Source: Rhipicephalus microplus (lineage: Eukaryota; Arthropoda; Arachnida; Ixodida; Ixodidae). Taken from it: DNA of 64,000 bases. The translations under genes and the position numbers were made by a program. The notes under the pieces are model-generated. The model was not told where the DNA came from and did no database searches. It saw nothing but the letters and a program-made list of their open reading frames with translations. The DNA lies in contig NC_134703.1 in assembly GCF_043290135.1 (NCBI RefSeq), positions 107,456,005 to 107,520,004 of the forward strand, read 5' to 3'. Positions 46,435-57,469 of the stretch are shown here, in pieces; within the stretch, counting starts at the first letter, position 1, and each line of letters starts with the position of its first letter.

Positions 46435-47020
46435 CCTACAAAGCCATGAGAGGGTTTTAGGTCACGACCAATAAAAAGACGCCGCAGCTACTGTCTGAAA
46501 AAAAACGCAGGAAGGTCTGCGAAGAAAGCTGCGCTTGAAAACAGAAAAAAAAAAGGGCCAGCGAATTCCCCGGGACAAGCTCATTAAACGCTTTAACGAG
46601 GTTGACCTGGAACCTCCCGAAATGTGGAATGCGCGCAAGTGCTCCATCCATACCTATACCCGGCATCTCTTTTCCGTCGCCGTTTTAAGATTAATGCACT
46701 CAGATACGGGGGCCTTGGAGTGTGTGAGTAGACTGACGCGGTATAGGGTCGCATAGAGGAAGGCCCGCCAAGGACAGGACGCCACTCGTTCATTCGGGTA
46801 GCAAACGCCCATTTGCGACGCTATTTTGGGTACACACACAGCTCGTGCGAGTGCCACGGGCACGCAGGCGCGCGCCATGCAGTGCAGCCGTTTACGCCTC
46901 AATCCGGGTCGAAGAGGCACCGTTTCAAAGCGAGAAGCTACCAATCGTGGCGGCTGTGCATCGATGACGTAGCCAGTAAAACCGCATTTATGCTCGCAAC
47001 TACGTTTTTTTTTTTTTCTC
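46435..47020. other. Unassigned non-coding DNA
   Basis: No recognised feature. A 73-codon chance frame (46535-46756) lacks motifs. Confidence 0.5.
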
Positions 47021-47066
47021 AAGGCGGCCGCATGCAGTCGTCTGTGACAGTAAAAGAACTCGCATG

Positions 47067-47285
47067 GTATTCAGTGGCGTAGCAAGGAGGTGGCACACAG
47101 GGACCGTACACCCTCCACTCCAATATGACACCCTCCCCAATATGACCGCTTGCTTTCCCGGGCCCTAGTTTATCCCACTCGGCCTTGCTATAAGTCGGGA
47201 CAAGCGACCCGCACTCCCAAAGCATGTGTGCTACTGTAGCGGTCTGCAGGCAAGCGGCGCATGCTGCAGCGGGGAATTTTCGTGC
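47067..47285 (-). pseudogene. LINE C-terminal Cys/His remnant
   Basis: The minus strand reads FPAAACAACLQTATVAHMLW and then ECGSL, a C-X2-C-X7-H-X4-C motif of the kind that follows the reverse transcriptase or RNase H in many arthropod LINEs. A conserved-looking tail containing YSKAEWDKLGPG follows. The reading ends near CCACCTCCTTGCTACGCCAC (about 47070 on the minus strand). Only this 3' piece remains. Confidence 0.6.
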
Positions 47286-47290
47286 GTATA

Positions 47291-49169
47291 AATTTTATTC
47301 AGGCATGCCAACGACCGTTTAAGAAGAAAAAAGAAATGAGAGAGCGTGACGGCACGCGGGCAGCCTTAGCATGCCGTGGGGTTTTTGAAGCGAGCATTGT
47401 CGGCCCATCGCGTGGACCTTTGGCACAAAATCACGACAACGACGAGACTTGCCGATACTTCAGAGTATACGGTGCCTGCGGTAGCTTTTAATTGAAACGC
47501 GCCGGCTCGGCGCAGACCAGCTGGCTCACGCAGGTGTTTCAAAGGCGGAACAGCACCAAAAGTATGCTAAAACCCACCTAAAGCTCTGACGCTTTGATCA
47601 CGTGTTGGGCCGATAAGGTGGGCTTTACTCGTGTGACGTGATGGTCCCTCCTTTCCTTTCTTTTTCTTCCTCCATGCCAACGACGGGTACGAATGAGTCT
47701 GAAGCAAGTGCAACAAGACGGCCTGTGCTCCGTTGAGTTTGCGAACGTAATAGTTTTCTGTATGGCTCGTCCCAAACGCCGCAGGACGCGCACGCTTTCA
47801 CATTGAATGAGGCACCGAAGGCGTTCGCCTTTCAGGATTTTCGCCGCACATGTACACCACTGCCTCTATGTTTAAAACACGCCTTTTTCAACCAACACCT
47901 ATAAGGATGGTGTGCGGCGCCGCGGGACATGCCGGATCTCAACTGCTCGTCGCATTCGAGGATTGCTAAGAAAATTTCTTGCACCAAGCTATCTTCGAGA
48001 GGTTCAGACATCGTCTAGAAGGCAGGCAGGCCCACCCACAGCACTGACGTACACTGCTGGTTCAGCCGAAATCTCCCGGCTTCGTTATACAGCACTCATT
48101 ACAAAATCGAGGCACGTGCTCTTCCGCACCGCTGCGCTACACTGGACAGAGACGCCACTATCTGAAATCCCTTCCACGTCTTGCAGATTAAAGAAACGAC
48201 TCTCGCCTCTCAACTGTGCACGTTCTATGTGTCGTAAAGTGACAACGATGTACTAAAGATGTATAGCTGTATTCCTATTAGGCGCACTTCCAATTAAGGA
48301 AGTGAGACTTAGATGCAACGGAAGCAGCTACGCGACGTCAACAAGGATCCACACGTACGCGCGCATGCTTATTTGCAGTGTCTGTCTGGTTCTTTGGGTG
48401 TAGTCAACACCACCGAGAAAAACTAATCTAGGTGGTGTTCGTATAATGAACATCACCTTTAAATCGCATTGATTAATCTTGGGCCCTGTCAACACAACCT
48501 AGATTTTTTTTTTTCCTAGGTCGTGTGGCGCCTGTACGCATTAGTAACCAGAAACGCTTCGCTCCTTCAAGCCCGCATAATGACAGGCGCTCCGCCACGA
48601 AAGCCGGAGTTCCGTTCTGCACACAACTTCCGCGAGAAAGTGAAACAGGCCTGCGCACAAAGCCGGCGGCTCCCTTTGAGCGGGAAGAGGAGAGAAGGGG
48701 AGAGAAGGCGCATAAGGGTGCAGTAACGCGCGTCGACTCCCTTTGAGCCACGTGTGACGTCGCCTACTCAGCATGTAAATGAATTCCCGGAGCGCGCCAC
48801 GAAAGCGATCCAGCTCTGCCCCCGGTCGACGCAGCTGAAGGAGCACACTGCTTGCGCACTGTTCGTTGCGACAGAGGCGGAAGCGCGAAGTTACGCGATA
48901 GCCGCCGTCGTCAGACTTCTCCTCCTCGCACGTGCGTCCACTTGTTCGAGCAGACAACGGCAACACGGTATGCAGACGCCGCATAGTCACGCGCACTAAC
49001 TCTGCGGCTTCTGCTAGTTAAATTTGTTTTACTTTTACCCTTTTCTCTGGTTTCAAGCGCAGTGCTCAAGAAGTGCTCAAGTTTACTCGCCAAACGTGCC
49101 TTTATCCGCCATTTAAGCAGGCATGCACAGGGGTCTTCGATTCAGCAAGGGGGAAGAGAGGGTGGCGAC
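47291..49169. other. Unassigned non-coding DNA
   Basis: No recognised gene. A weak tRNA-like A box on the minus strand near 48115-48135 (TAGCGCAGCGG) lacks a convincing B box. GC-rich blocks at 48540-49000 open several overlapping frames without motifs. Confidence 0.5.
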
Positions 49170-49170
49170 G

Positions 49171-49214
<44 letters not shown>

Positions 49215-49233
49215 GATGATGATGATGATGATG
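49170..49233. repeat. (GTT)n then (GAT)n microsatellite
   Basis: Fifteen GTT units run directly into about six GAT units. Confidence 0.95.
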
Positions 49234-49234
49234 T

Positions 49235-50749
49235 ATGCTCTTTATTGTCACAAGGGCCATTAATGGGTCTCGCTGCAGTCGCTCGACTTTGAGACCCTTG
49301 TCTGCATACCACTAACCGTGAACCTTCGTATTTTGAATGAATAATAATAAACTGAACTAAAGAGCGAGTGCCAAGACTACGGCAACGGACATGGCTCTAA
49401 TAGTAACATGGGTATATATATGTAGCTTTTCTCAGAATGGAACGCCTTTACGGGTGTGCAGAAAGTGGAAGTGAAGATTCCTTGGCATGCAACATGAAGG
49501 GTCCTCATCTGCCATTACCATCAAGAACCTGCATGCTTAACCATGCATTTAGAACAATCATGGGAGAGGTCAGACAGAGCAAAGATACGGGGCTGCTGAT
49601 GGTTTGGCGCTTTCCACGGACGATTAGGGGCGGACGCCTCATGGTTCCCCCGACAGATTTCGCAGAATTTCTGAATGTAAACTTCGTTCAGCGGCTTGAA
49701 TACAACGCCGCCAGCGTCGCCTAACACCCCTCCCTCTCACCTCACCAATATCTTCAAGCAAATGGGAAATCTACACAACTGTAAAGGAGATTTGCAATAA
49801 TTGGTTCGAATTAGCGCGGTAACTTAACGAACACACGTGCGGCTCCGTAAAAAATGGATGACAAAAAAAATCCGAACTCTCAGCGCGAAGTCTGTCGGGA
49901 GACACATGGACAGAATTCGCAAATCCCATTAAAATATCTTAATGGTCCATAATATATCATCGATACTGTTATGCTCTGATTGCCTGGGTACATCGCGTAG
50001 TATGCGCAGCATCAGGATAGGCAGGATTTTTTTCTTCTTAGGAACAATTCGACCACCTTATAGGACAGTCCAACACCTACGTGTCTAAATACGCGGCCGA
50101 GGCGCACCTCGATCGGTTGCGGCACGTAAAACAAGATTCGCTGGATTCATTGGCCGAATCTCGGCCGCCGTTCGCTAACAAGAACATGCATTACGTAACG
50201 TAATCGTTCCCTCATGACTGCCCCCGATGCAGCGCGTTTTCTCCGGGCTCTGTATACTCGCTGCCTGCTACTGTACACAGCGGTGCAGACGCAGCGTCGG
50301 GACATTAAATCTTCGTTTCGCTTACGAGCTAAGACGGGGAAGGTGGGGGGGATAAGAAAAGAGCACAGCGGGAGCACGGCGTGCAGAAGGAGGCTGGACA
50401 CTAAATAAATAAAGGCGGTCGGATCCCCCTGTTATCCATTATTCGTACCAGCAAGGTTGCGACGAAACCACCCGTGCAAGACGAGCCCTGTTTTACTACG
50501 TGAACCAGGAGAAATTGAAACCGCAGTGGCTGAAAATTAGCCACACAAAAATAAAAGAAGAACGGTACATGGCTTTCCGAAAATGAAATACCCATTCATG
50601 TCACTTTTTTTTTCCTTTCTCTCTGTTCTGTTACAACTGTTTTGCTGTAGAGGGTTTGAGGTCCGTATTGTCTCGGCTACTCCATATCAATAGGTTCTGT
50701 AGCGAAAAAAAAGTATAATCCTGAGTGCAACCCGAAAATTAACAATCAT

Positions 50750-50750
<1 letters not shown>
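49235..50750. other. Unassigned non-coding DNA
   Basis: No recognised gene or repeat family. Confidence 0.55.
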
Positions 50751-50753
<3 letters not shown>

Positions 50754-50845
<92 letters not shown>

Positions 50846-50871
50846 CACACGCACGCACACACACGCACACG
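50754..50871. repeat. (CA)n microsatellite
   Basis: About 58 CA units with a few GC interruptions at the right end. Confidence 0.97.
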
Positions 50872-51114
50872 TAATAACATCATGAAACTAGTTGAAATAA
50901 CGTGTAAATGTATATAGTTTACTTTTTTACAGTGCACACTGTCGTAAAATGTTCACCCACACATGTTTCTATTCCAACTCTCAGTATATGCACTAAACAC
51001 ATCGTTTCAGATATGTCAACCCCTGGCTGTATATCACAAGCGCTTATTCAGACCAGTCTCCACCAAAACGTCTGACAGGAAGATGTTCGCCTTTTCTGAA
51101 GGTGCATCTCAGGT

Positions 51115-51400
51115 CATGGTCTGAGTAATTTCTTTGATGTGAGCGGCCGCCTGTCCAAACTTGCTAGTTTCGTTCTCAATTTTCTTGTTCCATTTGCGTA
51201 CTTCACGCACTCCAAAAGAATATCGCGAACATTTTCTTCTGCATGACCGCAATGACATTCCGTGGAGTTGGATCGATGTGTTTTCTGCAGGAAGCTGTTT
51301 GTGCATGCTACTTCCAGTCGAAGTCTGTGGATTAATGTCTCTAATTGTCGTGGGAGATCTTTCGCCATTGAATATTCTTTCTCTATCTCTGATTATGATG
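51115..51400 (-). pseudogene. I-type LINE C-terminal remnant
   Basis: On the minus strand the frame from 51368 reads RQLETLIHRLRLEVACTNSF, then a C-H-C-G cluster and a final Cys (TECHCGHAEENVRDILLEC), ending at TGA near 51114. The HRLRL...C-X-C...C arrangement is the segment between RNase H and the 3' end in I-type LINEs. A second frame overlaps it on the same strand (51588-51109) and is probably chance. The catalytic domains are missing. Confidence 0.55.
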
Positions 51401-51599
51401 TAAGTAGATGATCCAAGGGGGAGAACACAACGACAGACACGATATGATGTCTCATATACTGTCATACACTTCGTGCGATCCTTAATTACAATTTCTCCAC
51501 GGCAGTTATTACACATCGTTGAAAACGATGTTTCCAACAGGGTATGAAGAGACTCTTGAAATACATCATAATTACGCAGGATTTGCACACAAACTACCC

Positions 51600-53310
51600 G
51601 TTAGATCATCAGACGTGTACTGGAGGAAAAAGCCACTAGGAGCAGTTGCGACGCTACATGTGCCGAAATTCTGCTAAGGCCCGTCAGATTCTGCTACGTT
51701 CAACAGTAAGACGTCACCTGTACGCGCGACGTATAATTATTTTCCAATTTATTAATTAAACTAAGCTAACATATTCGGACATTCCGGCTTGACTATGTAC
51801 ATTTGAGTATACGCACCAACCGCATAAAATAACGCAGCATAAAGCACATGAAAAACCATTTTTCATGTTTATCAAGTGCGCTATATACGCACCATTGCAC
51901 ATTTGCATGGTGCACCGGTCGTCTTTCACTTGAAAACAAAAGGCTACAGCTACAGGTGGTAATCCATGTTGCATAATTCAGTCATTTGGTTTCATTTCCC
52001 GCGTCTTGTTACAAGGATAATATGCTTGTAACACGCTGTTTGGGAAAACAGCGACGACGCAATTATAGGAACAACCTTAACAGACCGCAAGTGGTAAACC
52101 TAAAAATAAAGCAAATAAAGCAGCGCTCATTTATTCTGCGCGAAAACATTAAGCGTGGATATTTTGCAGACATCGCAACAACGGTCTTGCAAAAACTAGT
52201 CACCAAGCCAGAAAAAAACAAAAAACAACGATATATAGAGAAATCCTATGAATAATAACAGCGAGAGTAGCGATGCCTATAGCGTGGCTCGGGTGGGCTC
52301 AATATTTCACGCCACACAATAGACTTATCACTGCGGTGGTAAAAAGCTGGGCCATTAGCATACACGAGCCCCACATGAAGAACACGTTGTGTAACCCAAC
52401 AACCACAACGAGCGGACAACTTAACCCAGCGCTATCTCCGAGTGGCGCAGAAAGTAAAGCGCTGAAGCGAACGATGTACAACGGCGAAAACCACCCGCCC
52501 ACACCGAGCACGCGTCGACGGATTTCTCGGGAGTCTTTTGTGCCGCCCCGTTCCCCGGCGGCGGCCGGGAACGAAAATCTCAATATCCGCCCGCACTGTA
52601 AATCATCGCATGCCTCGACCGGCGCGGCGGAAACCATTAGCTGCTTCCATTACGAGGGCCTGCCGCGGCGCATACCTGCGCACGTGATCCAAATGGCAAT
52701 AAGCGTCTGCGCAACGTGTGGAGGACTTCGGCATGCAGACCTGTCTTGCACTGACCGTTTCTCGCAAAGGACCGCGCGTATGCAACAGCGAGCCATCGCG
52801 GTCAGCAACAGCTCGGGACGTGAGAAGTCAAGTGATCTGGGGCAATAGCACAAGCGCGATAACACCACCACTCAATCCCCCCCCCCCCCCCCCCCCGCAA
52901 TCTAACATGCGCGATAACACCAACGTTCCTCCTCTTCGGGGGGAACGAGAGGGGGTAGTAAAAAGCATTTAGTAAGAAATTATCAGCGGTCCCTACAACA
53001 GGCCCATTGTCAGGATTTTTTTTCTAGGGGGTGGGGGCTAGGTAAAACACCTCTTCCATCTCAATTTTAGAGGGGGGTCGAACCCCCCCTCCCCCTCTGT
53101 TTACTGGCCTGCCCTACAGACAAGTGAAAATGGGGGAGCTCTTGCATTTGTCATATTAGCAGACATGAGGCACGCCTCCACTCACTAAAAGAACTCAGCA
53201 TCAGTTTACAAAACAATGCCTGTTAGCGCGCGTCACAATTTCTTCAGTTTTACCACCTGGATAGCACTGTACCAAGAGATACTTCTTAATATGCAGAGGT
53301 GACATCGACC
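51600..53310. other. Unassigned DNA with poly(C) and GC-palindrome
   Basis: No gene recognised. A 191-codon open frame (52273-52848) in GC-rich sequence has no domain, and antisense frames of similar length overlap it. Twenty C stand at 52877-52896, and an AGGGGGGT/ACCCCCCCT palindrome is at 53071-53090. Confidence 0.5.
52877..52896. repeat. Poly(C) tract
   Basis: Twenty consecutive C, the longest C run in the window. Confidence 0.9.
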
Positions 53311-53331
53311 ATCTTGTCAATTATCATTGTG

Positions 53332-53574
53332 GCCCCGCCACGGTAGTCTAGTGGCTAAGGTACTCGGCTGCTAACCCACACGTCGCGGGTTCAAATACCG
53401 GCTGCGGCGGCTGCATTTTCGATGGAGGCGGAAATGTTGTAGGCCCGTGTGCTCAGATTTGGGTGCACGATAAAGAACCCCAGGTGGTCGAAATTTCCGG
53501 AGCCCTCCACTACGGCGTCTCTCATAATCATACAGTGGTTTTGGGACGTTAAACCCCACATATTAATCAATCAA
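53332..53574 (+). mobile_element. Ruka-like SINE, full length and young
   Basis: A 243-bp copy, the same length as 15425-15667 and nearly identical through the body. Its B box is slightly altered (GGTTCAAATAC). The tail is (ATCA)n. A 15-bp duplication TCAATTATCATTGTG flanks it (53317-53331 and 53575-53589). Confidence 0.94.
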
Positions 53575-53589
53575 TCAATTATCATTGTG

Positions 53590-53954
53590 ACAAACTGATG
53601 GTATTATACTCCACCCATTATCCAATAACCCCTCAATGGTCTACAGGGCAATAAAAATGAATAAATTAATCAGATGAACCCACTGTACTCGTATCGCTTG
53701 TGTGCTAGAAGAGCGTAAGGGGCTGTTATAACGTCCTAAAACAAGAACAAGGTTAGTCGAGGGTAATCTGAAAAGGCCAAAAGAGCGTGCGCGAGGTGAC
53801 CAAGATGTTCAAAGCTAGCTGGGTGCTTATGACCTATTCAGCATCGCTATACACGTAAGCTTGTTGATCTGTGTCGCTGCTCTTCGCACTGATAAAGAAG
53901 TGAACTAAAAACCAGTAGAATTTGATCTTCTTTCCTAAGTAATTGCGCAATTAC
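53590..53954. other. Unassigned non-coding DNA
   Basis: Nothing recognised. Confidence 0.55.
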
Positions 53955-54035
53955 GTTGTAGCGCGAACTTGACGCAAGGATCCGAGAAGGAAAACTACAT
54001 ACTTCCTTGCCCTCGCGTCAAGTTCGCGCTATAAC
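53955..54035. repeat. Inverted repeat with 25-base arms
   Basis: Left arm 53955-53979 and right arm 54011-54035 match at 23 of 25 positions when one is inverted. The core is TAGCGCGAACTTGACGC, and a 31-base spacer separates the arms. The hairpin is stronger than chance in this sequence. No target duplication or larger terminal structure was found. Confidence 0.8.
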
Positions 54036-56270
54036 CAATTCCTCATGACTTACCAAGAAGCTCACTTCGCAAGTCTTATGAACTCTCCTTTCCAAAGTGG
54101 CACTCAAAGTGGTGAAAATACTGGCGCGTCTTGCAAGTTTTGTTCGCAAACAAAGCACTCAAATTCTATTGATTCGGCGAACATTGGCGGCTTTTTCGGC
54201 CATTATTTCACCAAACATAAGCTTTTCTCTCTTAATCCCAATCTTCCCACACCTTCACTTAAAGAGCTCCAAGTTTTACAAGTTATCCCGAAAGGAGCGA
54301 TACATTAACAACGAATGAAACAAACGTGGCGCTTGTTTGCCTGTTTATACATGCTATGCAGCTTAACACAAAGGAAGCATGCAATTGTTTTTTTCTTTCC
54401 GCAAATGAAAAAAAAATTCTGCTCTGCCCTAGTGTGCCGTTCACGAGACCTAAAGAGCAGCCAGGCGTTCAAACAGCAAGAACAAGAGACAAGAAAAACA
54501 TAACAAAAACAAGAAAAGAAATAAACCAAAAGAGAGAGAGATAAAAATTTGAAAATAAGGGACATGGTTGGCAGGCAAATATTGATCGCAAAACTTGTAT
54601 ATTACGGCAAGATAATTTCATGGAACGTGCTGCTGTACCCCCTCGTGTTTTTTTTTGTTTTTTTTTACTCGTAACACGCAGTGAAAGTTGAACCGAGAAG
54701 CGGCGCCAACCCCGCTACTAATTTCTTATATAGAACAGACACCCGGGGTTTCTTTTCCAGGAGTTTGCGCCTTATTACACACTGCAAAGGTTAAGGAACA
54801 ATAATTTGGAAGCTGAAAAACGAGCTGAGCAACAGCGACAGCAGGGAGGCAAGCGTGCTGCCCGCAAGGCTCGGCCGTCTGGAAGGATTGCAGCCCTGAC
54901 GCCAGAAACACAAAAGACGGGGGACGAAGCAACCACCCATTAGGCGCCTGTACACGCCGGAAGCAAGCATGCGGGAAGGGAGGAAGCAAGCAAAAAGGGA
55001 GAGGGCAGAGAACTTTTTCTTTCCTCTCGACCATCTTGCGAAAAGAACCTACAGAAGAAGCTGCCTCTTACGAATGGTTTAGCGAGAACATTGAGCGATT
55101 GTAAAACGCAACACTGGAAATTGAAAAAAAAAAAAGTACGTACACATTTTTTCTTCCAGACGTGCTGTTGGCGGTACAGGATTGGTGGAAGTGGGTAATT
55201 CGCGCCGAAATAAGCGAGTACACAAGAGCTCACTAATTGACTTTTCGGGGTGGGTTGAAATTTTCCAGCAAGGTATGAGAAGAAAGAAGTATGCACTACA
55301 GGGCTGTACAGGAATGAAGTGAAACGGCACACGATATCTGTCTTCTAAATTAAATTTTAAAGCTAGGCATGTCAAAACTCACTTAATTTAATGAGTTCAG
55401 TGGACAATTACAGATTCCATAAACCAAAAGTATCATAGACCCAAATACAAAGCAGAACGTTAAAGAACGTCGCATATCTTTTAGAGCGCTGAAGCGCATA
55501 GGGTACTTCATTGGGCCGGAAGTTTCAATTAATGAATGAATGCTTAGCGAAGAGAAGTAAAAGAGAGAACAGCGCAGTATGTAAAGCTGGACACTCAAGT
55601 GGACACCATTTCATCATGGGCCTCTGTAAATCTTATGGCCCAGTGAGGACAGGCAAATACAAGATAGGATTCAATGTATCCAATTATTCCGGTTTTACTT
55701 CGCTTTGTTTTTCTTTGAAAACAAAAAAAAGAATTAAGATAATGAAACCGCGTAATGAATGGACGAGCCACATTATAGACGTGTCGCGATCTACAAAATC
55801 ATCATGAAAACAAATCCAGCCGTCGCATCGCTCTTCTTGGTGGGTGAAACGGTTCAGTACGTTATCTTTTCAACGGGGGCAAGGGAAAAAACCAGGAAAG
55901 CACACGGCCAATAAATCTGCTAAAACCATGCGCGTGACCGCCCTCGGGCCGGGCGTGATTCTCGCACCACGTCCGAGCGATCGCTCATTCCACACCTTAC
56001 CTTTCCCTGTCTCCCACGGTAAACCTCCAACTTCGGCAACGCCTACGGAGATTCGAGGCAATGCTGGCCGTCACTCGCTTCGGTCCGGATGCATAACGCT
56101 GGAAGCGTGGCTGGCAGTGGAGCTAAGTTTTCAAAGGCGGTGCTTGGAATGTCACAACTGAGCCTCCTCCCAACTCGTGTATATTCATTCTGACGTTTGA
56201 TCGGCTGCGACGTCACGTACCACGCCAGCGTGATGCACATGTGACTGGCTGCATGTTTTTGCGTTATGTG
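54036..56270. other. Unassigned non-coding DNA
   Basis: No recognised gene. An 87-codon frame (54045-54308) just after the hairpin has no known motif. Confidence 0.5.
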
Positions 56271-56274
56271 CTAT

Positions 56275-56430
56275 CTATCTTTCTCTTCCCACTATTTCCT
56301 CTCCTTCTTTCTATCTACCTGTTTCAGTTCCCACCTGTAGGGTAGTAAACCAGCTTCCCTGTACTAGTTGACCTCCCTGCTTTTCCTTCTCTGCCATTCT
56401 CTTTCTCTCTCCATTCTAATGTTTGCATGA
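56275..56430 (+). mobile_element. 3'-tail fragment of the I-type LINE family (plus strand)
   Basis: Pyrimidine-rich sequence contains CCACCTGTAGGGTAGTAAACC, AGTTGACCTCCCTGCTTTTC and CTCTGCC in the same order as the inverse of 24985-25140 and 28443-28510. There is no coding part. The similarity was judged by eye. Confidence 0.5.
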
Positions 56431-56434
56431 CTGA

Positions 56435-57200
56435 GGCTGGCCTAATACGTCAAACGCTCGCACAACCATCCACTTAATCATATGATACGCTCTCGCTTGG
56501 TAGTTTAGTATGACATGTCTTCGACGTCCGCACCAAGCGCCATGCCACCGGTAACGCCGAGTATCTGCCTCGCGCATCCTCCGCCGCATCGTTTGGAGTT
56601 ATATGCATTTACATCCATGGTCAGGATGAAAGGTGTGAGATAAGGTAGGGAGGCAAACAAGGTGTTAAATCTGGCATAACTACGTCTATTTGTATTATAA
56701 GACAGCGCATTTCTTCCCCCCCCCCTTTTTTTGGTCATAGCGGGTTCTCCGGTAAACTCGTTCGTTTTGCGAAGAGGTGGAGGCTTTTTCGCAAAACCAC
56801 CATAATAGTGAAAAAAGGAGGTTTTCCCGCACAAATACTCTAGCAGTGGAGAAGCCAGCGTTTCAGACACCGGCATTCACGTACAGACGGGTTCGAAGCG
56901 GCATCACAGATCGACCACGCGTAATGTTTCATGTTAGATGGGAGAAAATGAAACAGAAAAATGAACTCCTTTCAACATTTGTTGTGTTTCATTTTAAAAA
57001 GCGAAGCTCTTTAAGCTAGCGCTAATTTGTGCAACCTTTATATAGAAAAACAACAGGCATGAGCCTGCGCGGCATATCAGGAAACTATATTCACCACAAA
57101 TGGGATGTGTTCCACAAAAATAGGGTAAATACCGCTACACACCACTGGTCCACCAAAAATGAAGGATCACCATGGTTAACCCAACAAATGGCTGCGATGT
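56435..57200. other. Unassigned non-coding DNA
   Basis: Nothing recognised. Confidence 0.5.
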
Positions 57201-57202
57201 GA

Positions 57203-57466
57203 CGGCGGCGAGGAGCCGAACATCACGAGTACGTACGACAGAATGCTAACGAACGGGAGAGGCAACAGTACAGCTGCAAAAAGGCTCCGAAGCGAAGGAA
57301 GGCCCTCTCCAACGACGACGCGCCTTGTAGGGCTACAACCGCTGCAAACGCTTGGCTTCAGCGCGAGGTTCTGTCTCTAAAGCGTGCACATCCGTGTCGT
57401 GTCTGCGACTGCCAGCGGCTTAACTCGACCCTATCTGCGCTGAGAATCAACGTAACAACAAGCTAG
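57203..57466 (+). pseudogene. Possible Helitron-associated coding remnant
   Basis: An 87-codon frame without ATG lies between TGA (57200) and TAG (57464). It begins with an Arg/Glu-rich segment (RRGAEHHEYVRQNANERER) and passes through KRRKALSNDD to a C-X2-C motif in LKRAHPCRVCDCQRL. A basic Arg/Glu-repeat leader followed by a PCxVCDRLxF-like Cys motif resembles the N-terminal region of Helitron-type proteins in arachnids. That resemblance is from memory and covers only about 85 residues. No Rep or helicase motif is present. Confidence 0.35.
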
Positions 57467-57469
57467 CAT

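Noticed and set aside
48085..48135. tRNA-like A box on the minus strand
   Set aside because: The A box fits, but there is no acceptable B box at the right spacing and no cloverleaf.
52273..52848. 191-codon open frame on the plus strand
   Set aside because: GC-rich sequence with overlapping antisense frames, no motif, and unlikely internal composition. Not listed as CDS.
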